From JADHUC01 sp964623055 (GTDB taxonomy: Bacteria > Planctomycetota > Planctomycetia > Pirellulales > Pirellulaceae): a DNA stretch of 64,000 bases. A program made the position numbers and the translations under genes. The stretch lies in the NCBI GenBank assembly GCA_964623055.1, contig CAZURK010000021.1, positions 1 through 64,000 of the forward strand, in the 5' to 3' direction. Positions 1-8,868 of this stretch are shown piece after piece; position 1 is the stretch's first letter, and each line of letters starts with the position of its first letter. The notes under the pieces are model-generated. The model was not told where the DNA came from and made no database searches. It worked only from the letters and a program-made list of their open reading frames with translations.

Positions 1-105
1 GCGTTGCTCCTTGTGTGAGGTTGTTGTTGTCCCTCAAACTTTGGATCAACGCCTGCTTTCTTGCAGCAACCCTTGGTTGCGGCCGAGCAAAGCGAGGCTG
101 CGTTG

Positions 106-187
106 GTTAACGGCAAGCCGAAGGCGACTGTGCGCTGAATTGCAGTTTTACGCTGGATTCACAGTCGCCTTCGGCTCGCCGTTAAAC
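106..187. repeat. Imperfect inverted repeat, GTTTAAC family
   Basis: Arms of about 27 bp at 106-132 and 160-187 are almost perfectly complementary (core GCCGAAGGCGACTGTG against CACAGTCGCCTTCGGC) around a 27-bp loop. The outer end reads GTTAAAC, as in the repeats at 45771-45840 and 55811-55938, so they probably form one family. The rest of 1-285 shows no convincing gene; short reading frames there lack coding character. Confidence 0.75.
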
Positions 188-285
188 GAGGACACCGTAT
201 ATTAGCTGCGGCATAGTTCAACGATGGGGACGTCGGGCCCGCGACACTCATTCCAGAAAAAGTCTGCGGTCTACGGTTTATGCAG

Positions 286-314
286 TTGACAGGCTACGGG
301 TTTTGCCGTAGAAT
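286..314 (+). promoter_or_regulatory. Sigma-70-type promoter with overlapping dyad operator for the BlaI-family gene
   Basis: TTGACA at 286-291 is followed after exactly 17 bp by TAGAAT at 309-314, a near-consensus housekeeping promoter. The dyad CTACGG-N6-CCGTAG occupies 294-311, filling the spacer and entering the -10 box. A further CTACGG half-site lies at 271-276. BlaI/MecI/CopY repressors bind dyads of this kind in their own promoters, so autorepression is a reasonable inference. The dyad is seen directly; binding is not. Confidence 0.7.
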
Positions 315-349
315 GCGTTTCGCACACTGATGACAGGAGGAATACGCTG

Positions 350-751
350 ATGGCGAGACCGCGAAGCGAAAGTCCGACTCCCGCCGAGTTGGAGGTGCTG
401 CAGATCATTTGGGAACGCGGCCCCTGCACCGTTCGCGAGGCGATGGAGTTGCTGGACCATGACCCGCCGCGGGCCTACACCTCGGTGATGAGCCTGATGA
501 ACGTGATGTCCGACAAGGGCCTGCTGGAACGCACACCGCGCGGCCGGGCGTTCGTCTACGCGGCCAAGGCGCCGCGCGATCGCACGCTGAAACGTATGGT
601 AGGCGACTTGCTCGAACGAGCGTTCAACGGTTCGGCCAGCGCGATGGTGACCAACCTGCTGGACGGTGCGAATCCCAGCGACGAGGAACTCGACGAGATT
701 CGCGACGTCATCGCTGCACGCGCTACTTCGTCACGTCAATCGAAACTGTAG
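350..751 (+). CDS. BlaI/MecI/CopY-family transcriptional repressor
   Basis: A 133-residue protein of normal length for the BlaI/MecI family. The winged-helix DNA-binding region covers about residues 10-80: the segment starting SPTPAELEVLQIIW is typical, followed by the recognition-helix region with YTSVMSLMNVM and the wing. The C-terminal helices would form the dimer. The ATG at 350 has an excellent AGGAGG ribosome site at 335-340. It sits directly upstream of an M56/BlaR1-like gene, the usual partner, which would inactivate the repressor when a signal is sensed. The promoter upstream carries a dyad consistent with autoregulation. The inducer is unlikely to be a beta-lactam because the partner has no penicillin-binding sensor domain. 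Confidence 0.92.
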   Translation: MARPRSESPTPAELEVLQIIWERGPCTVREAMELLDHDPPRAYTSVMSLMNVMSDKGLLERTPRGRAFVYAAKAPRDRTLKRMVGDLLERAFNGSASAMVTNLLDGANPSDEELDEIRDVIAARATSSRQSKL

Positions 752-804
752 GTCGGATTGCCAATTCCGACCATCCGAGCGGACGGATTGGCAATCCATC
801 CTAC
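748..804. repeat. Inverted repeat between repressor and M56 genes
   Basis: The arm at 748-769 (core GGATTGCCAAT) pairs with 784-804 (core ATTGGCAATCC, ending CCTAC). The left arm begins inside the stop codon of the repressor gene. It could act as an attenuator or transcript stabiliser between the two genes, or be one of the mobile palindromes scattered through this genome. There is no T-tract, so it is not a canonical terminator. Confidence 0.65.
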
Positions 805-898
805 TAACAACTGATGCTCGCAAGAACTCAGTTGTCGCGATGCCCAATTCCGGCTGAATTCTCGTGAATCCAGCTACAAGCCGCTTTTTGGGAGACAG

Positions 899-3800
899 AT
901 GATGCCAGTCATCGACTTCTTTTCACAGCCCGGTTGGCAACGATTGGGATTCGCGCTGTTGCATTTCCTGTGGCAGGGGGCGCTGGTCGCGTTGCTCGCG
1001 GCCGGTTTGGTTGGTCTGCTCAGACTGCGGCGCGGCGTGGCGCGCTACCGAGTCTACCTGTTCGGATTCGGCGTCATGGCGATCTGTCCTGTGGCGACCT
1101 ATCTGTGGCTGGAGACGCCGCGCGCGGACGTTTTTAAAACGACCCGCGTTGATGAGCCTTCGGCATTTGCGCCGTCTCCGGAAACTGTTCGCCTGGAAAC
1201 GCCCGCGCCTGAAGCTCCCGAGGTGGCGGAGTCCCGCCAACAGGCCGCGACGATGCGTGCTTCGGATCCATTGCCCGCCGCTTCCGATCCTACACCGCGC
1301 ACTGCCGTCGTTCAGAACCTGCGCGACAAAATCGTCGAAGTCGGGCGGCGGGCAGTGCCTTGGTCCTTGGCCGCGTGGCTTGTGGGCGTGGTATTTTTGG
1401 GCGGACGGATGCTGCTTGGCGTGGTGGGCAGTTATCGCTGGCGCCGCGGGTTGCTGCCGTTGCCTGACGAGTTGCGTTGCCGCGCCGCGGCGTTGGGCAA
1501 ACGATTCGGCGCAGCCGCCGACCGCATTCGGCTTTCGCCGTCCGCCGTACAGCCGCTGGTAGTAGGTTACCTGAGGCCGCTTGTGCTGTTGCCGGCGTCG
1601 CTAGCCGCGGGGATGTCTCCCGAGTTGTTGGAGGCCGTCATCGCGCACGAACTGGCCCACGTTCGGCGGTTCGACCCGCTCGTGAACTTGGTGCAACGCA
1701 TCGTTGAAACGCTCCTGTTCTACCATCCGGCGCTTTGGTGGCTGTCGTCGCGTGTTCGGGCCGAGCGCGAGATATGCTGCGACGAAATGGCCGTCCAACA
1801 CACCGGCGATCCGTTGGTCTATGCCTCGGCGTTGGAGCGTGCGGGACGGATGCGTCTTGAGACTGCGCGGCCCGTGCCGGCACTCGGTCTCCTGGACGGT
1901 CGCAAGCCGCTGCTTGCGCGCATCCGTCTGATCCTGGGCGCTGGCCAAGCCGAACGGAAGCCAGCAAGCAGTTGGCCAGCGGGGCTACTTGCGATGTCGA
2001 TGGTCGTGGCGGTAACAGCGGCCATCGAATTCGCCAGCCCCGTCGAGGCTGCGGTCGTGGACGAGCATCGTTTGTTTGGGCGAGTGGTGGACGACAAAGG
2101 CGAACCAGTGCCGGGGGTAGAGGTCTCGGTTGTGACGGTCCACCAGCATCCGCTTCGTGAGGCACTGAAAATTTGGGTCCGCACGGACCAGCAGGGGCGC
2201 TTTGACGTGACGGCGCCATTGGCCGACGTCAGCTACTACGTCTGGGTCGAAGGCGGCGGCAGCGGGATTCCGGCGTTCACCCCGGGAACCGGCGAAGAAG
2301 TCGTTCTTACGCTCAACCCACGCGAGCGTCACGAACTGTCCGGCATCGTACGCGCCCCGTCGGGAGAACCAGTCGCCGGCGCCAAAGTGGTTCTGGTCCA
2401 GGAGGACGGTTCCACTACCAAGGCGCGCACGGACGACCAGGGCCGCTACCGGATCGAATTTGCCGGCCGCTTGGGGCAAAGCATTGCGCACGCCGAAACG
2501 TCCGAACTGATGTCGCCGTATCGAATGGTCCGCGACGCGAATCGGTCCGTCGATCTAACGTTGGGGCCACCAGCCGGGCTGACGGGGATCGTAAAGGATC
2601 AACTGTCCGGCAAGCCAGTCCGCGGCTGCGTTGTGACGCTCCGGCCCCCCTTTAGCTGCGGCTTTACTCGCACGGCCGCAACAGACGACGCGGGCCGGTT
2701 CTCGCTCGCCCATGTACCGCCGGGCAAGTACGAAGCCCGCGTAACCTCAGACACTCACTACGAACCGCCGACACGCGGGATGTTGCTTGAGCGGCCGGAG
2801 TTTCCGCTTGCCGCGGGCCGGACGGGTTTTCGCCAGATCAACATCCGGCCCATGACGACGATCGTTGGCCGCGTGCTGCGCCACGACGGCCAGCCAGCCG
2901 CCGGCGCGTTCGCCGGTATCAAGGCATTTTGGGACATGGGCTTCAAGAAACGGTACCTGCACGCCCAGGCCGACGCAGAGGGGAAATTCTCGATCCGCAC
3001 GGGGCGCCTGAACGAAGCGTTAGAGATCGTCTCCCGCTACGGCGGCTTCGCGCGAGTCAAGCTGACGGGCGCCATCGAAGGCGAGACGTTGGACTTGGGT
3101 GACGTCCAGCTTTCGGGAACGATCCGCGTCCGAGGAACCGTTAGCGATCCCGACGGCGAACCGGTCGCCGGCATACGCGTCATTTGCGCGGCCGGTCCGG
3201 GGGGATCGGGCGATGCCGTCACCGACGACGACGGCCGGTTTGACCTGGGGCGTTTGGCGCTGGGTGAGGACCAGGCCGATTCACTTTCCGTGAAGATCCT
3301 CGCCCCTCGTCACCGGACCCCCGGTGCCATCGCTTTCTTGCCGCTGGAGGACACGCCGTCGCCCGAGCCGAATACTCGGTACTTCCACAGCCAGGAAGTC
3401 AAGCTGAAGGCGGCGCCCGGCAAGGAATTCGACTTGGATGTCACGCTCGAGCCGGCCGAGCCGCTCGCGTTCCGCGGCCGGGTCGTCGACCCGGCGGGCA
3501 AACCGGTGGCCAAAGCTCGCGTCGTCTGCTTCGCGGGCGACGCGCGCAAGACGTGGTATCGCCGGTTCATGCCCCACTGGAACATCTCCGGCCCCGGCGA
3601 CTTCGCTTTCCAATCAGCCGTTCAGATAGGAGTGGCCACGTCCGATACGGCCGGCAAATGGATCATCCGTACGGTGCGGGAGAACGCCGACGACCTGCGA
3701 CTCGGTCATTACGCCTCGCAGCCAGTGACGTCGCGCTACTCTATCGGCGTCATCGGGCCGGAGCGCCAAACGAAACTGATCCGAGACATCACCGCCAAGG

Positions 3801-5488
3801 AACACGCGGTGCCCAAGTCCATCGAGATTGTCCTGCCGGAGCGCGCGTCGTCCTCGATCTCGGGCCGAGTGGTTGATACCGATGGGCAACCTCTGGCTGG
3901 CGTGACCGTTGGCCTGGGCCACACGTTCGGCGCGCACATGCCGATTTCCGGCGTCGACCCCATCGTCACCGGCGACGACGGGGGCTTCACCGTCCCCGTC
4001 AACGAGAGCGTTGACGCCGTGTTTCTCCGGATTGTCGCCGAGGGCTGGTCGATCCAATCGCCCAAGCCGGATCAGTTTAAGAAAGGCTTTCGTCTTTCGC
4101 GCGAGGACGACGCGTTCAGCGACTTGACGGTCGTCATGGTCCGGACCGGCGTCGTAACTGGTAGCGTCCGTTGGAGCACGGGAGAACCGGTGGTCGACTA
4201 CGAGGTCAGCGGTTATCTCTTGAGCCCGCGTCTTAGCGTGCCGAGACAACGGATCACGGGTGGCGGTGAGTTCAAGTTTGAATCGTTCCCGCCCGGCGAA
4301 GGTGGAGTCTGGATCAGCACACCATCGGGCGTCGGAGCCAGCCACCACCTGCGGCTCGCCCCCGGCGGTTCGAAGCACGCTGATGTCGTGCTGCCGGTGC
4401 CGACTTGTGTGATCCGCGGGCGTTTGGTCGACGCAGGAGGGGAACCCGCCGCCGACATCCGCGTGGAGATCGACGGCAGAGGCGACGGGGAATTCCACTT
4501 CGATAAAGAAGCGATCCCGGACGCCGACGGCGGTTTCGAGTTCAAAGTCCCGGCCGGCACCTACAATCTAACCGCCCGCCCCGTCGACCGAACCTCGTCC
4601 CGAAAGTCGCTGCCGAAAACTGAGGTCACGGTCGCCGACGGCCAAACGGAGGCTAAGGTGGTTCTGACCGTTCCCAAAGAAGGCTGGGGCGATCTGATTG
4701 TCGAAGTCGTCGACAAGGACGGCCGTCCCCTGCCCGGCGTTACGGTCCGGAGCGGCGGATTCGGCCCTGTGGGCAACGCCCCGACCGGCGAGACTGACGC
4801 CGCGGGCAGGTTTCTGGTCAAGGGAATCAAGGCGGGCAAACACTATATCGTCCTGACCGATCCCAAGAGGATGCTAGACGAGAATATGCGACTGAGCGTC
4901 CCCATCACGGCGGGAAAGACAGTCACCCACCGCATCGTGCTGGACGCAGGACGGCGCGTGCGTGGCCGCGTCACATGCGACGGCCAGCCGGCGCGCAACA
5001 TTCACGTCAGGACGACCATCGAGGCCCAGAACCGGTATTCATCCACCCACACCGGTGAAGACGGCGTCTTCCAGTTGCTGAACGTGCCCGACGGCGAACT
5101 CACCATCGGCTGCTATAGCTACATGTCGAATCAGACGGTGACAAGAAAACTCGATATCGCCAGCGATCGCGACGACATCGAGATCAAACTGCCCACCGGC
5201 CGCATCACGGGCAAGATCCTGGACCGTAAAGGGCGTCTGCTGAAGGGACGTTTCATTGAGATCGAGCAACTTCAGGCATACGGGGACACCGCCAAAGCCT
5301 CGTACTCGCCTGTGCACCCCTGTGGGAACGGTCTCTTCAACCTGCGGCATCTCGGCGATGGCCAATACCGCCTGACGCTGAAGGAAGACCACGGCCGCTC
5401 AAGCGCGGCAGCCGTCCTAGCCGTCAGCGATCCAATCGAAATCCGCAACGGCAAGCCAGTCGAAGACTTCGTCATCCGGGAACGGTAG
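899..5488 (+). CDS. BlaR1-like M56 membrane metallopeptidase with long carboxypeptidase-regulatory-like repeat region
   Basis: A 1529-residue membrane protein. Hydrophobic segments near residues 15-42, 50-71 and 154-179 are followed by the zinc peptidase motif HELAH at 250-254 and a downstream REICCDE segment that should give the third ligand, the normal M56/BlaR1 arrangement. A last membrane segment (about 359-384) leads into about 1100 residues of repeated beta-sandwich units of carboxypeptidase-regulatory/Cna-B type (recurring G.V.D..G.PV.G..V / TD..G.F pattern). The start at 899 has GGGAG at 890-894. In BlaR1 the outside domain is a penicillin sensor; here it is replaced by the repeats. 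The preceding repressor is the probable substrate or signalling partner. The ligand cannot be predicted. Confidence 0.88.
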   Translation: MMPVIDFFSQPGWQRLGFALLHFLWQGALVALLAAGLVGLLRLRRGVARYRVYLFGFGVMAICPVATYLWLETPRADVFKTTRVDEPSAFAPSPETVRLETPAPEAPEVAESRQQAATMRASDPLPAASDPTPRTAVVQNLRDKIVEVGRRAVPWSLAAWLVGVVFLGGRMLLGVVGSYRWRRGLLPLPDELRCRAAALGKRFGAAADRIRLSPSAVQPLVVGYLRPLVLLPASLAAGMSPELLEAVIAHELAHVRRFDPLVNLVQRIVETLLFYHPALWWLSSRVRAEREICCDEMAVQHTGDPLVYASALERAGRMRLETARPVPALGLLDGRKPLLARIRLILGAGQAERKPASSWPAGLLAMSMVVAVTAAIEFASPVEAAVVDEHRLFGRVVDDKGEPVPGVEVSVVTVHQHPLREALKIWVRTDQQGRFDVTAPLADVSYYVWVEGGGSGIPAFTPGTGEEVVLTLNPRERHELSGIVRAPSGEPVAGAKVVLVQEDGSTTKARTDDQGRYRIEFAGRLGQSIAHAETSELMSPYRMVRDANRSVDLTLGPPAGLTGIVKDQLSGKPVRGCVVTLRPPFSCGFTRTAATDDAGRFSLAHVPPGKYEARVTSDTHYEPPTRGMLLERPEFPLAAGRTGFRQINIRPMTTIVGRVLRHDGQPAAGAFAGIKAFWDMGFKKRYLHAQADAEGKFSIRTGRLNEALEIVSRYGGFARVKLTGAIEGETLDLGDVQLSGTIRVRGTVSDPDGEPVAGIRVICAAGPGGSGDAVTDDDGRFDLGRLALGEDQADSLSVKILAPRHRTPGAIAFLPLEDTPSPEPNTRYFHSQEVKLKAAPGKEFDLDVTLEPAEPLAFRGRVVDPAGKPVAKARVVCFAGDARKTWYRRFMPHWNISGPGDFAFQSAVQIGVATSDTAGKWIIRTVRENADDLRLGHYASQPVTSRYSIGVIGPERQTKLIRDITAKEHAVPKSIEIVLPERASSSISGRVVDTDGQPLAGVTVGLGHTFGAHMPISGVDPIVTGDDGGFTVPVNESVDAVFLRIVAEGWSIQSPKPDQFKKGFRLSREDDAFSDLTVVMVRTGVVTGSVRWSTGEPVVDYEVSGYLLSPRLSVPRQRITGGGEFKFESFPPGEGGVWISTPSGVGASHHLRLAPGGSKHADVVLPVPTCVIRGRLVDAGGEPAADIRVEIDGRGDGEFHFDKEAIPDADGGFEFKVPAGTYNLTARPVDRTSSRKSLPKTEVTVADGQTEAKVVLTVPKEGWGDLIVEVVDKDGRPLPGVTVRSGGFGPVGNAPTGETDAAGRFLVKGIKAGKHYIVLTDPKRMLDENMRLSVPITAGKTVTHRIVLDAGRRVRGRVTCDGQPARNIHVRTTIEAQNRYSSTHTGEDGVFQLLNVPDGELTIGCYSYMSNQTVTRKLDIASDRDDIEIKLPTGRITGKILDRKGRLLKGRFIEIEQLQAYGDTAKASYSPVHPCGNGLFNLRHLGDGQYRLTLKEDHGRSSAAAVLAVSDPIEIRNGKPVEDFVIRER

Positions 5489-5545
5489 TCTCAGAATATT
5501 ATGGTCTCTTGAGAACCGACGAGTCTCCTGCAAGATTTTCCGCCA

Positions 5546-7300
5546 CTAGCCCGGCGGGGCGCCCATCTCTTCCAACGCCTCGCGCGCGGCCTCGCGAACG
5601 TTTTCGGCGTCATCCTCTAGGGCGGCAGTCAGCGCTTCAGTGGCGCGCTGATCGCCTTGATCGCCGAGGGCCGTCGCTGCAAATTGCCGTACATAACGGT
5701 CCTTATCTTCCGCCAGGGTCTTGGTCAACGCGTCGATCACGCTTGGCGCTTTGACGCGGCCCAACGCGTAGCAAACGCCGCCGCGCACTGTCGCACTGGA
5801 GTCGCCGAGCACTCGTATAAGCGGAGCGACAACCCGTGGATCATCAAACTTGGAAAGGGCGATCGCGGCATCACGGCGTGTATCCCAACCCTCGTTGTCC
5901 AGCGCACGAATCAAAGGTGGAATCGCGCGCGGATCGCTGAGGGCTCCCAAAGCTCGAGCCGCAGCGGCGCGCGTAAGCGACGTTGGATCCTGCAGCCCTT
6001 CGATCAGCGGCGGCACCGCTCGCCGGTCGTTCATTTTGGCGAGTATTTCGGCGACATCGGCGCGGACAATGTTGTATTTGGCATTGTGGAGGCAATCCAG
6101 CAGCGGTTCAAGTGCTTCGCGTGGAAGCAACTGCCCAAGCCGACGGACGGCAGCTTCCTGAACCTGTGGACTCCGGTCTGTGAGGCTTTCGATCAGAAAC
6201 TCGACTTCTTGCGGATGCCCGCGCAGGTTCCACAATGCTGTCGCGCGGACTTCGTGATAGGTGTCTTTCTTCCTGTAAACGGCGAGCACCGGTTCGTAAC
6301 CTCGTTGCTTCCTGATCCAGTCCATTCCCTGCGCCGCGCGGGCTTGGACGAAACGATGATCGTCGTTTAGCGCTTTGATCAGCGGATCGACCGTGCGCGG
6401 GTCGTGGATCCGCGCGAGCTGTCCAGCGGCCGCTTCGCGGACGTTGTGATTCTCGTGCGAGAGCAACCCAATGATCGGTTCGATACCGTCTTCGCCCATG
6501 GCCGCCAGCGCCGCCGAGACCGTCTCCGCTGCTGTGTAGCTTGCATCTTCGGCGATCAGCACCAGCAACGGCTTGATCGCATGTGGATCTCTTAGCCGAG
6601 CCAACGCTTCTACACAGTCGTAGCGCACCTGGCGATCCTTGTCTTTCAGCAATGCAATCAGCGGCTCGACCGCACGAGAATCGCCCAGCGATCCCAGCAG
6701 TTTTGCCGCGCGAGCCCGAGCCAACGGCCTCTTGTGATTCAGCCGCGCGAGCGCCGGCTCGAACGCCGGTCGGCCAATGTGAGAAAGCGACTGGAGAACC
6801 AAATGACTTACCGCATTTGCGAGATCGTCGTCGCACTCACGTTCGTCGTCTTCAAGTGCATCCAGAAGAAAAGGGATTGCCGGCGTCGCGTGCGCGCCAA
6901 GAGCGCCAAGCCGCGAAGCCGCCCACGCCCGAACCGCTGGATACGCCGAACCAAGATCGACCACCAGGGCTTTCACGTGTTCGGGCATTTCTATCTTGGC
7001 AACCCGATCGGAGGTCGTTGTGCGCGGACCTTCGATTTCTCGCAGCGCTTCTTTGCTGGCCCGTGCGACCAGACCACCTCGGAGGCAGACGGCCTGGTTC
7101 AGCGCCGATACGGCGCGTTTGTCCTTTAAGCGTCCCAGCGCCCGCGCCGCCTCGATCTGCTGGGGCGGATTTGGGGAATGAAACTGTCTCAGAAGAATCT
7201 GAAGATGGGCAGGCAACTCCGATTCATCTGCCGCACCAGGTGCCGGTGAGATCACGCAGATGCTCGCGAAAACGAATGTGGCCAGCATTTTCATCATCAC
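5546..7300 (-). CDS. Secreted HEAT-repeat protein
   Basis: About 584 residues with an N-terminal signal peptide (MLATFVFASICVISPAPGAA) followed almost wholly by 30-35-residue HEAT/PBS-lyase-type repeats, recognisable by recurring units such as DPRAIPPLIRAL and VREAAA..L. Such solenoids mediate protein-protein contacts; no catalytic motif is visible. The start is ambiguous: GTG at 7300 is followed at once by ATG at 7297 and 7294. The upstream gene on the same strand ends 4 bp away at 7305, so the two are almost certainly co-transcribed and translationally coupled. It converges with the M56 gene across a gap of about 57 bp. Confidence 0.85.
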   Translation of the reverse strand: MMMKMLATFVFASICVISPAPGAADESELPAHLQILLRQFHSPNPPQQIEAARALGRLKDKRAVSALNQAVCLRGGLVARASKEALREIEGPRTTTSDRVAKIEMPEHVKALVVDLGSAYPAVRAWAASRLGALGAHATPAIPFLLDALEDDERECDDDLANAVSHLVLQSLSHIGRPAFEPALARLNHKRPLARARAAKLLGSLGDSRAVEPLIALLKDKDRQVRYDCVEALARLRDPHAIKPLLVLIAEDASYTAAETVSAALAAMGEDGIEPIIGLLSHENHNVREAAAGQLARIHDPRTVDPLIKALNDDHRFVQARAAQGMDWIRKQRGYEPVLAVYRKKDTYHEVRATALWNLRGHPQEVEFLIESLTDRSPQVQEAAVRRLGQLLPREALEPLLDCLHNAKYNIVRADVAEILAKMNDRRAVPPLIEGLQDPTSLTRAAAARALGALSDPRAIPPLIRALDNEGWDTRRDAAIALSKFDDPRVVAPLIRVLGDSSATVRGGVCYALGRVKAPSVIDALTKTLAEDKDRYVRQFAATALGDQGDQRATEALTAALEDDAENVREAAREALEEMGAPPG

Positions 7301-7304
7301 CCTG

Positions 7305-8420
7305 TTATTCTACGTCTTCCAGGTCCCAAGCCTGGGGAATGGCACTTCTTATGCCTTCTGCGATTTCTTCGAATTGAATGGCGCTTCGGCCGACGCTACC
7401 CGCGCTGGAGGTGAACTTGATGTCCTTTCTGGGGACCAATCCCGTGAATGGACTCATTTCGCCGAAGTCATCTTTGTATCTATAGGCGACAAGCACAGGA
7501 TCAGCGTCGGGGAGCAAGTTCAGAAGGCGAACTTTGGTGTCTTTGGCCAGTTCATGTTTCCTTCTTCCGAGCAACGGGCCCACCGCCGTGGTCTCGTTCT
7601 TGATGTAGGCAACCTCGCCGAGAGGCCCGGCTTTGATTAGCTCTCGAATGCCCTGAACAAGTCCATCGATGTCGACCTCAACTGATGTTGCTGTGTTTCC
7701 GGCATCTGCCTTGACCTTGACAATGTTGTACAGTTTCGTTCCGGCGTCGATTTCTTCATCAGTAATACCTCTGAACCTGGTGCGAATACCTTCTGGAACC
7801 TGGCCTTCTTTGTCCGTTCCCTCTTGTTCTGCGATCCAAGTAGCTACCTGAATTGCTCGTTGGCCAAGCGTTGGATGGTTCTTTGCTTCCACCAATACTC
7901 TCGTTCGAAGATCGTCATCTTCTCCCTGGACAACAACCTTGGTCTGATATGAAGAAGGAGGCCTGGGCAATCGGTAGTTCTTGCAGTAGGACTCGGCGAC
8001 CCATGTGGTCCACGCGTCGACTGCAACCATGACATCCGCGGGCTCATAGACTGCTTTGGAAACAGGCCGTCTTCGTCCTCTCACGCGGACATTGACAGTT
8101 CTTACTTTGTACTTGACACCCATGGCACCCATGTCTTGCACGTCTCCACCACCTGCAAACACAGTACCTGGTTCAATGTTGACTTTGACACTAACACCCT
8201 TTTCCCTTTTTCCTTTGTCCGTAACCCGAACTTGAACCGTGGTAGCAGCTCCGGTTGAAGAATTGCGCCCTCGAACATGGACCTGAACCCAACCGTTGGC
8301 CACAGCCTGCCACAGGGGTATAGCGTCGACCCGGACATCCACTTCTGTGTTAGACTCCGCTGCACGGGCAATTGAACCCAGGCCACAGAAAACAACTAGC
8401 AATTTGCCTAAGTGCTTCAC
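7305..8420 (-). CDS. Exported protein of unknown function
   Basis: A 371-residue protein starting at GTG 8420 with a strong GGGAGG site a few bases upstream. The N-terminus (MKHLGKLLVVFCGLGSIARA) is a signal peptide. The mature part is rich in alternating beta-strand sequence (residues about 25-110), then a mixed central region (PPSSYQTKVVVQGEDDD), and ends in an SH3-like segment with LVAYRYKDDF and GLVPRKD. I do not recognise a named family. It lies 4 bp upstream of the HEAT-repeat gene in the same transcription unit, so the two proteins may act together in the periplasm or at the surface. Confidence 0.75.
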   Translation of the reverse strand: MKHLGKLLVVFCGLGSIARAAESNTEVDVRVDAIPLWQAVANGWVQVHVRGRNSSTGAATTVQVRVTDKGKREKGVSVKVNIEPGTVFAGGGDVQDMGAMGVKYKVRTVNVRVRGRRRPVSKAVYEPADVMVAVDAWTTWVAESYCKNYRLPRPPSSYQTKVVVQGEDDDLRTRVLVEAKNHPTLGQRAIQVATWIAEQEGTDKEGQVPEGIRTRFRGITDEEIDAGTKLYNIVKVKADAGNTATSVEVDIDGLVQGIRELIKAGPLGEVAYIKNETTAVGPLLGRRKHELAKDTKVRLLNLLPDADPVLVAYRYKDDFGEMSPFTGLVPRKDIKFTSSAGSVGRSAIQFEEIAEGIRSAIPQAWDLEDVE

Positions 8421-8868
8421 AGCTTTCCTCCCGCGTTGCCTCGCAAAAAGTGCACATGAAAACGAGAAAGCCTCTTGGAAGACAGACCTGATTCTAACGG
8501 GAGGAACTGCTGTAACTCAATCCAGGGACGATTCCAGGACACATCCGACCGATTCTTCTCTCGCGGTAAGTTCGCACAGCTAGCACGCCACGTGAGCCGG
8601 CACGTCGGCAGCCCTTGGCGGGTGAAGGGCCGATTGGAGTACTCAAGGGCCGGGGCAGGCAATTTGACTAGACGGCGATTTTGTATTAGGCAAGGTTAAA
8701 CGATTCTGCGGGTTGGTGGGCTACTTCGCGTTATGCTAGTGCTGCTTTGACTTTTGCGCCGATTAGCAATGTACGTGTGGGGGGCAGGTCGCTTCCCGCA
8801 TGCGTGAATCTGTGTTGGCCTGCACTACTTGGCACGGTCGAAGTGCCGATTTGAACGGAGTCCAAATC
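8421..8868. other. Intergenic region between divergent genes, no supported gene
   Basis: About 450 bp separating the minus-strand exported-protein operon from the plus-strand outer-membrane barrel gene. Short open frames are present on both strands but lack ribosome sites and look like shadows. A TTGACT at about 8747 could be a -35 element for the downstream gene, without a convincing -10. Promoters for both directions must lie here. Confidence 0.5.

Noticed and set aside
11..205. Short plus-strand frame at the left edge
   Set aside because: It covers the inverted repeat at 106-187, has no ribosome site and shows low-quality protein composition.
3614..4498. 294-codon minus-strand frame inside the M56 gene
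   Set aside because: Shadow of the plus-strand coding sequence in GC-rich DNA; no ribosome site, no recognisable domain.
5657..6370. 237-codon plus-strand frame opposite the HEAT-repeat gene
   Set aside because: Antisense shadow; the minus strand gives clean HEAT repeats and a signal peptide.
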